Source: Microcaldota archaeon (GTDB lineage: Archaea > Micrarchaeota > Micrarchaeia > Micrarchaeales > Micrarchaeaceae). From it: a DNA stretch of 11,467 nucleotides. Each line of letters opens with the position of its first letter. Position 1 is the stretch's first letter. Under the pieces are notes generated by a model. It saw only the letters and a program-made list of their open reading frames with translations, was not told where the DNA came from and did not search any database. A program made the translations under genes and the position numbers. The DNA lies in contig JAJZJI010000034.1 in the NCBI GenBank assembly GCA_021828345.1, positions 1 to 11,467 on the forward strand. Direction: 5' to 3'. Shown piece after piece: positions 6,886 through 11,467 of the stretch.

Positions 6886-6914
6886 TACTATATATAATAT
6901 CGTATTATATAGTA
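6886..6914. repeat. Imperfect inverted repeat between the RNHCP and thermosome promoters
   Basis: TACTATATATAATA at 6886-6899 and TATTATATAGTA at 6903-6914 are reverse complements apart from one extra TA in the left arm. The left arm doubles as a TATA-like box for RNHCP on the minus strand, with transcription predicted near 6866. The repeat ends 13 bp before the thermosome TATA candidate at 6927, so one bound protein could affect both directions. Confidence 0.4.
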
Positions 6915-6926
6915 CTGCGTTTGCGG

Positions 6927-6933
6927 TTTAAAT
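6927..6933 (+). promoter_or_regulatory. Putative TATA box for the thermosome gene
   Basis: TTTAAAT preceded by the less AT-rich GCGTTTGCGG, a possible BRE region. Transcription would begin near 6955, leaving a leader of about 25 bases with the Shine-Dalgarno site. A second AT stretch at 6953-6968 could be an alternative box with almost no leader. Confidence 0.4.
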
Positions 6934-6971
6934 CGTTTTATTAGGATATTATCTATTTATACTTATATAAA

Positions 6972-6976
6972 GGTGA
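6972..6976 (+). promoter_or_regulatory. Shine-Dalgarno site of the thermosome gene
   Basis: GGTGA lies four bases before the ATG at 6981, in the same AAGGTGAAAAT leader as ssb. Confidence 0.65.
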
Positions 6977-6980
6977 AAAT

Positions 6981-8627
6981 ATGGCTGAAGATAAATTTGG
7001 AGGACAACAGATATTATATCTACCGGATGGAGCAACTAGATTGCTAGGAAGAGATGCACAGAGAACCAATATTGCTGTTGGCGTTGCAGTTGCAAACGCA
7101 GTTAAATCAGCTCTTGGACCAAAAGGTATGGACAAAATGTTGGTAAGCGATCTTGGTGATATAACAATAACAAATGATGGCGCTACAATATTACAGGAAA
7201 TGAATGTTGAGCACCCAGTGGCAAAGATAATGGTTGACATAGCAAAAACACAAGATAAAGAGGCAGGGGATGGGACAACAACCGTTGTAGTGCTCGCGGG
7301 AGAACTCTTACGTGGAGCTGGAGAATTATTAGAGCAAGGAGTGCACCCAACAACAATTATAAAAGGGTATAAAATTGCTGCAGAAAAATCTGCCGAGTTT
7401 TTAACACATATATCAAAGGAGATAGACCCAAAAGATGATGCAATACTACAAAAAATTGCAATGGTATCTATGGGTTCAAAGAATATAGGAGACGATAAAA
7501 CAAAGGAGTACTTATCAAAGCTCGTTATTAATGCTGTCAAACAGGTAATGGATAAGGATCCAAGAGGAAAAATAATAATAGACCACGATTTAATAAAAAT
7601 AGAGAAGAAAGTTGGTGGCAGCATTGCAGATACGCAGTTCATAAGCGGCGTATTAATAGACAAGGAGATTGCACACCCAGGCATGCCAAAATCCATAAAA
7701 AGCGCAAAGATTGCATTATTGGATGTTGCTTTGGAGATTGAAAAGACTGAGACCGATGCAAAGATCGAGATAACATCACCAGAACAGATGCAGGCATTCT
7801 TAAGGCAAGAGGAGCAAATGCTAAAGGATATGGTTGAAAAAATAAAGAATAGCAAAGCAAACATAATCATAACACAAAAAGGTATAGATGATGTAGCTCA
7901 GCACTTCCTTGCAAAGGCTGGTATAATAGCAGTAAGGAGAGTAAAGAAGAGTGATATGGAAAAGCTTTCAAAAGCAACCAGTGGAAAGATTGTTACAAGT
8001 CTTGATGACTTAAATGAAGAAGACCTTGGTTTTGCAGGTATGGTAGAAGAGAAAAAGATCGCCGGTGAACAAATGGTATTCGTTGAGGATTGCAAAAATC
8101 CAAAGAGCGTATCCATATTCATAAGAGGTGGAACACAGCATGTTGTTGATGAAGCAGAACGCTCTTTGACAGACGTAATTGGCGCAATATCAAGCGTTGT
8201 AGAAGACAACAAATATGTGCTTGGTGGTGGTGCAACCGAAGTCGATTTGGCGATAGAGTTAAGAAAGTATTCAAATGATATCGGAGGCAGAGAGCAACTT
8301 GCAATACAAAAATTTGCAGATGCATTAGAAATAATACCAAAAACACTATCAGAAAGCGCCGGAATGGACGCAATAGATACATTAGTGCAGCTAAGAAACA
8401 AGCATAGAACCGCTGACGGCAACACATATGGAGTTGACATCTATAAAAATATTATTGGCGATATGCAAAAGCTTGGTGTTTTCGAACCTATAAGGGTAAA
8501 GAAACAGGCAATATACAGTGCAAGCGAAGCATCTGAAATAATATTAAGAATCGATGACATGATCAGCTCTAAAAGCAAAGGTGGTGGTGGAATGCCGCCA
8601 GGAGGAATGCCTCCAGGGATGGACTAA
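6981..8627 (+). CDS. thsA: Thermosome subunit (group II chaperonin)
   Basis: This complete 548-residue CCT/TCP-1-family chaperonin subunit forms a double-ring ATP-driven protein-folding machine in the cytoplasm. The equatorial nucleotide site is intact: LGPKGMDKM at 45-53, TNDGATIL at 64-71, and GDGTTT at 96-101 with D97. Also present are the catalytic aspartate D398 within DEAERSLTD, the LGGGATEVDLA loop from 414, and the GMDAIDTL segment near the C-terminus. The apical domain includes the RGGTQHVVDE strand that leads back to the hinge. The tail ends in GGGGMPPGGMPPGMD, a Gly/Met/Pro-rich C-terminus typical of archaeal chaperonins that points into the cavity. Codon use is less AT-biased than its neighbours, as expected for strong expression. 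Whether the cell has further subunits cannot be judged from this window, so the thsA symbol is nominal. Confidence 0.97.
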   Translation: MAEDKFGGQQILYLPDGATRLLGRDAQRTNIAVGVAVANAVKSALGPKGMDKMLVSDLGDITITNDGATILQEMNVEHPVAKIMVDIAKTQDKEAGDGTTTVVVLAGELLRGAGELLEQGVHPTTIIKGYKIAAEKSAEFLTHISKEIDPKDDAILQKIAMVSMGSKNIGDDKTKEYLSKLVINAVKQVMDKDPRGKIIIDHDLIKIEKKVGGSIADTQFISGVLIDKEIAHPGMPKSIKSAKIALLDVALEIEKTETDAKIEITSPEQMQAFLRQEEQMLKDMVEKIKNSKANIIITQKGIDDVAQHFLAKAGIIAVRRVKKSDMEKLSKATSGKIVTSLDDLNEEDLGFAGMVEEKKIAGEQMVFVEDCKNPKSVSIFIRGGTQHVVDEAERSLTDVIGAISSVVEDNKYVLGGGATEVDLAIELRKYSNDIGGREQLAIQKFADALEIIPKTLSESAGMDAIDTLVQLRNKHRTADGNTYGVDIYKNIIGDMQKLGVFEPIRVKKQAIYSASEASEIILRIDDMISSKSKGGGGMPPGGMPPGMD

Positions 8628-8640
8628 TAAGTAGTTTATT

Positions 8641-8663
8641 CCTTTTTTCTTTTTCTTTATTTA
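8641..8663 (+). terminator. T-rich terminator after the thermosome gene
   Basis: Runs of six and five T followed by TTTATTTAT begin 13 bp after the thermosome stop. U-rich tracts without a hairpin terminate archaeal transcription. It also fills the 38-bp gap to the convergent HAD gene. Confidence 0.6.
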
Positions 8664-8665
8664 TT

Positions 8666-9265
8666 TTAATTTATTAATAGATCGTACTTTTTAAGCTCAT
8701 ACACTAACTGATTATAATTTTTAAACAGAATACAGTTTATACCTACTTTTCTTGCATTAACCAGATTTTTTGGCATATTATCTATAAAAATTATTTCATT
8801 TGCAGCAAATCCAATCTTTTTAACCATATATTTGTATATACCCATATCGGGTTTTCTCATTTTAATATAACATGATACAAACCGCATGTCAAAATCATCC
8901 TTATTTATAAAGTATTTTGTAGCAGTAGCGTATCTACTCCGATTTATGTTTGTTAACAGACCAATAAAATAATGTTTACGCATTTTTCTGATCAATTTTA
9001 CCATATTATTATCAGTCTTTCCAAACATAGTAAAAGCTTTTACCCACATAAGATCGGAATGTAGATTTAATAATTTTCTAGCATCCTTCTCCAAATCCTC
9101 TTGTAATATAGAACCTGACTCTCCCAATTTTATTAAACGCTCAAATGTGTTGAATATTTTTTTATATGGGATATTATATTTTCTGCTCAGCATTTTGTAG
9201 TATTCCTGCTCAGTATAATCTACAATTACACCACCTAAATCAAACACCACACATTTTATTTGCAT
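8666..9265 (-). CDS. HAD-superfamily hydrolase (subfamily IA, YihX-like)
   Basis: This 199-residue soluble phosphatase-like protein has all four HAD motifs. Motif I is VVFDLGGVIVD at 6-16 with nucleophile D9. Motif II is LLTN at 103-106 with T105. Motif III is KMRKPD at 135-140 with K138. Motif IV is IFIDNMPKN at 159-167 with D162. Residues from about 17 to 90 form the helical cap. The second motif I acid is Gly (D-L-G), as in YihX and related IA enzymes, so it is not by itself a defect. The substrate is probably a small phosphorylated metabolite but cannot be named. It is transcribed divergently from adkA over an 86-bp AT-rich gap and ends against the thermosome terminator. Confidence 0.85.
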   Translation of the reverse strand: MQIKCVVFDLGGVIVDYTEQEYYKMLSRKYNIPYKKIFNTFERLIKLGESGSILQEDLEKDARKLLNLHSDLMWVKAFTMFGKTDNNMVKLIRKMRKHYFIGLLTNINRSRYATATKYFINKDDFDMRFVSCYIKMRKPDMGIYKYMVKKIGFAANEIIFIDNMPKNLVNARKVGINCILFKNYNQLVYELKKYDLLIN

Positions 9266-9280
9266 ACATCCACATTATAT

Positions 9281-9296
9281 TAATTATATAGTATAG
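9281..9296 (-). promoter_or_regulatory. Putative TATA region for the HAD gene
   Basis: The minus strand reads TATACTATATAATTA, centred about 22-27 bases before the ATG at 9265, with no ribosome site following. A leaderless message is likely. It shares the gap with the adkA promoter. Confidence 0.35.
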
Positions 9297-9320
9297 TGTA
9301 CTATTATTTTCAAACATATA

Positions 9321-9330
9321 TTAATATAAA
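9321..9330 (+). promoter_or_regulatory. Putative TATA box for the adkA operon
   Basis: TTAATATAAA is centred 27 bp before the ATG at 9352. The stretch between them has no GGTG or GGAG. This spacing puts transcription start at or next to the ATG, so the message for this operon appears to be leaderless at its first gene. Confidence 0.5.
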
Positions 9331-9351
9331 TCTGTTTTTGAAAATAGATTT

Positions 9352-9948
9352 ATGGTCAGTAAAATATTGATAGTTATGGGGTTGTCAGGAGCTGGAAAAA
9401 CCACAATGTTAGATAACGTTAAAATGCGACAGAGCAAATTCGATTATACAGTGGTTAATGTGGGCTCTATGATGAAGGATATGGCCATAAAGCGCAACAT
9501 AATAATCAACAGGGATGAAATAAAAAAGCTTGAAGGCAGTACAATGAATAAATTAAGGAAAGATGCATATTATAGAATCTCTGGAATGGATACCAATATA
9601 GTGTTAGATACTCATGTTACTATAGAAAATGAGGAGAAATCTAGAATAATTCCAGGCATACCATTCCATTCATTATTGCATTTGAAAAATATTGCAGGAT
9701 TAGTATATGTAAATTCGCCAACAGAACAGGTACTTAAAAGAAGGGCTAACGACAAAAAGAGAAAACGTGAGGTGCAAGACGGCTCTACATTAGACAATCA
9801 GCGTATTTCCGACATATCAATACTTTCATATTATAGCGCATATTTAAATATTTCATTATACATAATAGAGAACAGAGATGGCAAGAAGAATCTTAATGAT
9901 GCAATTAATAAACTTCATAACGCCATAAATGAAGTATTTGGTAATTAA
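9352..9948 (+). CDS. adkA: Archaeal-type adenylate kinase (AdkA)
   Basis: This 198-residue cytosolic enzyme interconverts ATP plus AMP with two ADP. It is the archaeal type, not the bacterial Adk. The P-loop GLSGAGKTT lies at 10-18, and VVNVGSMMKDMA at 34-45 is the NMP-binding start. NRDEIKKL at 53-60, the characteristic VLDTH at 84-88 and PGIPFHSL at 101-108 follow. Arginine-rich RRANDKKRKR at 130-139 forms the lid contact, and IIEN at 171-174 begins the last strand. The P-loop has the usual GK, unlike Methanococcus enzymes that have GG. It opens the cluster adkA, DUF106, rpl34e, rpl14e, an order conserved in many archaea next to secY. The stop is followed directly by the next ATG. Confidence 0.92.
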   Translation: MVSKILIVMGLSGAGKTTMLDNVKMRQSKFDYTVVNVGSMMKDMAIKRNIIINRDEIKKLEGSTMNKLRKDAYYRISGMDTNIVLDTHVTIENEEKSRIIPGIPFHSLLHLKNIAGLVYVNSPTEQVLKRRANDKKRKREVQDGSTLDNQRISDISILSYYSAYLNISLYIIENRDGKKNLNDAINKLHNAINEVFGN

Positions 9949-10449
9949 ATGATTTTACTCACAACATTGCCTACAAATATAGCAGTTATAATTGTAGTTA
10001 TAGCTATGGTTTATGCGTTAGGGACATTCACGCTTCAGCGAAAATTGTCAAATCCTAAAAAGGCAAGGGAGATACAAAGAAAGATGAAGGCACATTCTAA
10101 GATACTTAATGAAATGACTAAGAATGGCGCGTCAAGAGAGCAGATAATGCAAAAACAGAGTGAGATAATGCCACTCATGACTGAGAGCATGAAAAATCAG
10201 ATGAAATCAGCCATCGTCGTACTTCCAATATTTTTAATAATTTATAGTGTTGCATTGCCATATTTTGCAAGTTCGATGGGATTTGTTAAGGATACTATTA
10301 ATTTTGTATTTCCAAATATGACATACCAGAGCTTCTTTTTCTCAATAACCTTTATCATAGGTATAATTATGACCGCTTTTATACTTATTTATGATAGAAA
10401 AAAATCAAAAGAAGAGATGAGATTAGAAGCTAATTTACAGAGTCAATAG
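9949..10449 (+). CDS. DUF106/EMC3-type membrane insertase (Oxa1/YidC superfamily, archaeal Ylp1)
   Basis: This 166-residue membrane protein has three hydrophobic helices, at about 11-28, 88-106 and 128-148. Between the first two lies a charged, coiled-coil-like region (about 32-80) rich in Lys, Glu and Met. Short basic ends flank the helices. This is the layout of archaeal DUF106 proteins, relatives of EMC3, TMCO1, GET1 and YidC, which help insert membrane proteins from the ribosome. Placement between adkA and ribosomal protein genes is the usual archaeal context and agrees with cotranslational insertion. Its ATG begins at the base after the adkA stop, so translation is probably coupled. No separate ribosome site is visible. 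Confidence 0.88.
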   Translation: MILLTTLPTNIAVIIVVIAMVYALGTFTLQRKLSNPKKAREIQRKMKAHSKILNEMTKNGASREQIMQKQSEIMPLMTESMKNQMKSAIVVLPIFLIIYSVALPYFASSMGFVKDTINFVFPNMTYQSFFFSITFIIGIIMTAFILIYDRKKSKEEMRLEANLQSQ

Positions 10450-10492
10450 TTACAAACCAATAAATAGTTTAGTGTTAAAATAGAGAGATATA

Positions 10493-10496
10493 GGTG
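10493..10496 (+). promoter_or_regulatory. Ribosome binding site that supports the TTG start of rpl34e
   Basis: GGTG followed by TTTAT and TTG at 10502. It decides the start, because no in-frame ATG is available near the conserved L34e N-terminus. Confidence 0.6.
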
Positions 10497-10501
10497 TTTA
10501 T

Positions 10502-10825
10502 TTGCCAGAACCACGTTTTAGATCAAGTAGCTTTAAAAAAGTGAACAGAATCACTATTAAGGGAAGAAATGTAATACATTATAAAAGAGGTAGAAATTCT
10601 GCACCCCATTGTGCTATATGCAGCACTGAGCTTAATGGTATTAATATAAGTGAAAAGGGAGGTAAAAGCAGAAGGAGTAATAGCAGACTCTTTGGTGGGG
10701 TATTATGCTCAAGCTGCACAGCCAATGTAATAACACTTGGTAGTAGAATAGAAAATGGAGATATGAAGCTTGATGATATAAGCATAAAACAAAGAAAATT
10801 TGTAATGCAGCTAGTTGCGCATTAG
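10502..10825 (+). CDS. rpl34e: Ribosomal protein L34e (eL34)
   Basis: This 107-residue protein of the large ribosomal subunit is shared by archaea and eukaryotes. It starts M-PEPRFRSSSFKK, close to the usual MPRPRYRSRS opening, and is strongly basic through residue 31. Two CxxC knuckles, C37/C40 and C69/C72, form a zinc site. RLFGGVLC at 62-69 is the family block just before the second knuckle. It is slightly longer than many archaeal L34e proteins (about 90), with a C-terminal extension after residue 90. The start codon is TTG at 10502, supported by GGTG five bases upstream. A 52-bp gap after DUF106 may hold a weak secondary promoter (AATAAATA near 10459), but cotranscription with adkA is likely. 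Confidence 0.93.
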   Translation: MPEPRFRSSSFKKVNRITIKGRNVIHYKRGRNSAPHCAICSTELNGINISEKGGKSRRSNSRLFGGVLCSSCTANVITLGSRIENGDMKLDDISIKQRKFVMQLVAH

Positions 10826-10832
10826 TATATAT

Positions 10833-10836
10833 GGTG
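10833..10836 (+). promoter_or_regulatory. Ribosome binding site deciding the rpl14e start
   Basis: GGTG lies six bases before the ATG at 10843. It overlaps the alternative in-frame ATG at 10831, which would have no such site and would add four residues (MVFY). Confidence 0.6.
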
Positions 10837-10842
10837 TTTTAT

Positions 10843-11106
10843 ATGTTGTTAGAAGAAGGAAGAATATGTATAAAAAGATATGGAAGAGATGCGGGTAGTA
10901 AGGCAATTGTAACTAAGGTGTTGGACCATAATTTTGTAATGATAGTATCTAGCCTTAGAAATAAGAAAGAGAGGCGCTGTAATACAGCTCATCTTGAATT
11001 TCTTAGTGAAAAAATTGACCCAAATAATAAGGATGCTATAAATAAAGCGCTAGGAATTGAGGAGCGAAAAGAGCACCCTAAAAAGGACCAGGCTAAGAAG
11101 AGATAG
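10843..11106 (+). CDS. rpl14e: Ribosomal protein L14e (eL14)
   Basis: This protein of 87 residues from the preferred start belongs to the large subunit. The KOW-type SH3-like barrel is clear: EEGRICIKRYGRDAGSKAIV with the conserved GRDAG, then the HNFVMIV strand, then a KKERRCNTAHLEFL segment that corresponds to the family RRRRCNxxHLEPL block. A Lys/Glu-rich tail closes the protein. The ATG at 10843 is chosen over 10831 because the GGTG site is correctly spaced for it and L14e proteins start only a few residues before GRIC. It follows rpl34e with 17 bp between stop and start. The archaeal neighbour cmk, often found between the two, is absent. Its last 14 bp overlap the convergent gene. Confidence 0.93.
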   Translation: MLLEEGRICIKRYGRDAGSKAIVTKVLDHNFVMIVSSLRNKKERRCNTAHLEFLSEKIDPNNKDAINKALGIEERKEHPKKDQAKKR

Positions 11107-11467
11107 GATTGCTTATTTTATCAAAGAATTCATTTGCCTCTTTTAAAGCTCTTTCTTTCTTTGATGAACAAAGTATCGCAAATAGTTCCATTACATTTAT
11201 GTTTATGTCAAAGCCGTGTTCTGTTAATTTTGACCTAAATAAATTTGACCCATATTCTTTTATTGACTGACCATACATTTTACCCTCCTGTATATCAGCT
11301 ATCTGCTTTTCAGTCTCCGCATCAACAAGATCTTTTGTCTCTATTTCAAGATAGACCTTATCCTCAAAACGCACCAAAATAGAGCGAATTGGCATATCAA
11401 GCCGCTTAAAGCCCTTATTTATACTACCAGAAACATTCACTTTTATTATTGGTTTTTCCGGTAAATA
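11093..11467 (-). CDS. Unrecognised protein, N-terminus beyond the window edge
   Basis: The minus-strand frame is open from the stop at 11093-11095 to the right edge, at least 124 codons. A GTG at 11438-11440 could start it, but the open codons beyond (YLPEKPIIK) look like continuing protein. The visible part is soluble and charged, with a strand-like SILVRFEDKVYLEIETKD and a helical, Lys/Glu-rich end. I do not recognise a family. One Cys is present and no catalytic motif or membrane helix is seen. It overlaps rpl14e by 14 bp tail to tail. That the overlap and frame are kept over 375 bp in AT-rich DNA argues for a real gene. Confidence 0.65.
   Translation of the reverse strand, partial: YLPEKPIIKVNVSGSINKGFKRLDMPIRSILVRFEDKVYLEIETKDLVDAETEKQIADIQEGKMYGQSIKEYGSNLFRSKLTEHGFDININVMELFAILCSSKKERALKEANEFFDKISNPISS

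Noticed and set aside
6953..7870. Long minus-strand open frame of 305 codons opposite the thermosome gene
   Set aside because: It is a shadow of strong codon bias in the chaperonin gene. Its translation is Ser/Ile/Phe-rich with no family resemblance, and the plus-strand gene is certain.
7898..8440. Second long minus-strand open frame opposite the thermosome gene
   Set aside because: Same reason: a low-complexity Ser/Leu-rich product without motifs, fully inside an unambiguous gene.
9283..9308. Palindromic ATAGT-GT-ACTAT near the HAD and adkA promoters
   Set aside because: Arms are only five bases in very AT-rich DNA, too weak to call an operator.
10831..10842. Upstream ATG as start of rpl14e
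   Set aside because: The GGTG site overlaps this ATG and is properly spaced for the ATG at 10843. The four added residues are not typical of L14e.
1..11467. CRISPR array, transposon, toxin-antitoxin or defence cassette
   Set aside because: No regularly spaced repeats, transposase, terminal inverted repeats or defence motifs were seen. Nearly all the DNA is assigned to housekeeping or metabolic families.

Overview
This AT-rich window comes from an archaeon. The evidence is a group II chaperonin (thermosome), ribosomal proteins L34e and L14e, an AdkA-type adenylate kinase, a DUF106/EMC3-type membrane insertase, a SsoSSB/SOSS-B-like single-stranded DNA-binding protein, archaeal TATA-like promoters and GGTG-type ribosome binding sites. 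Three convergent gene pairs abut or overlap and most co-directional genes have almost no gap, so the genome is compact. A small-genome lineage (for example a DPANN archaeon of the Micrarchaeota/Parvarchaeota kind) is plausible, but this is inference from style and not from a marker phylogeny. No tRNA, rRNA, CRISPR array, insertion sequence or phage gene was seen, and no stretch over 300 bases lacks a gene.

Layout. (1) Positions 1-1796 (+) hold the 3' part of cysD and a complete cysN-like GTPase gene, together the two-subunit ATP sulfurylase that activates sulfate to APS. (2) Positions 1797-3368 (-) hold an OB-fold SSB gene followed by a sulfatase-fold hydrolase/transferase whose active-site position is Thr rather than Cys/Ser. 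(3) Positions 3521-5696 (+) hold a GT4-type glycosyltransferase 4 bp upstream of a polytopic flippase-like (AglD/UPF0104-type) membrane protein, then at 5733-6539 an Mrp/NBP35-type P-loop ATPase without the usual C-terminal CxxC. (4) An RNHCP zinc-ribbon gene (-) converges on mrp and diverges from the thermosome gene (+, 6981-8627), with a 140-bp promoter region rich in inverted repeats between the two. (5) A HAD-family phosphatase (-, 8666-9265) diverges from the conserved archaeal cluster adkA, DUF106/EMC3, rpl34e, rpl14e (+, 9352-11106). The cytidylate kinase gene often found between the two ribosomal genes is absent. (6) An unrecognised partial gene (-) overlaps the end of rpl14e and runs off the window.

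How they fit. The adkA to rpl14e block and the thermosome are core housekeeping genes. The left half could serve cell-surface chemistry (sulfate activation, a sulfatase-fold enzyme, a glycosyltransferase and a flippase-like protein), but that link rests only on proximity. Two modes of translation initiation are visible. Several first genes have a TATA-like box about 22-29 bp before the start codon, as in leaderless transcripts. Several other genes, mostly operon-internal, carry GGTG a few bases before ATG or TTG. No convincing new multi-gene system was found. The best leads are the Thr-type sulfatase homologue, the Mrp without CxxC, the altered flippase motif, the missing cmk and the operator-like palindromes.
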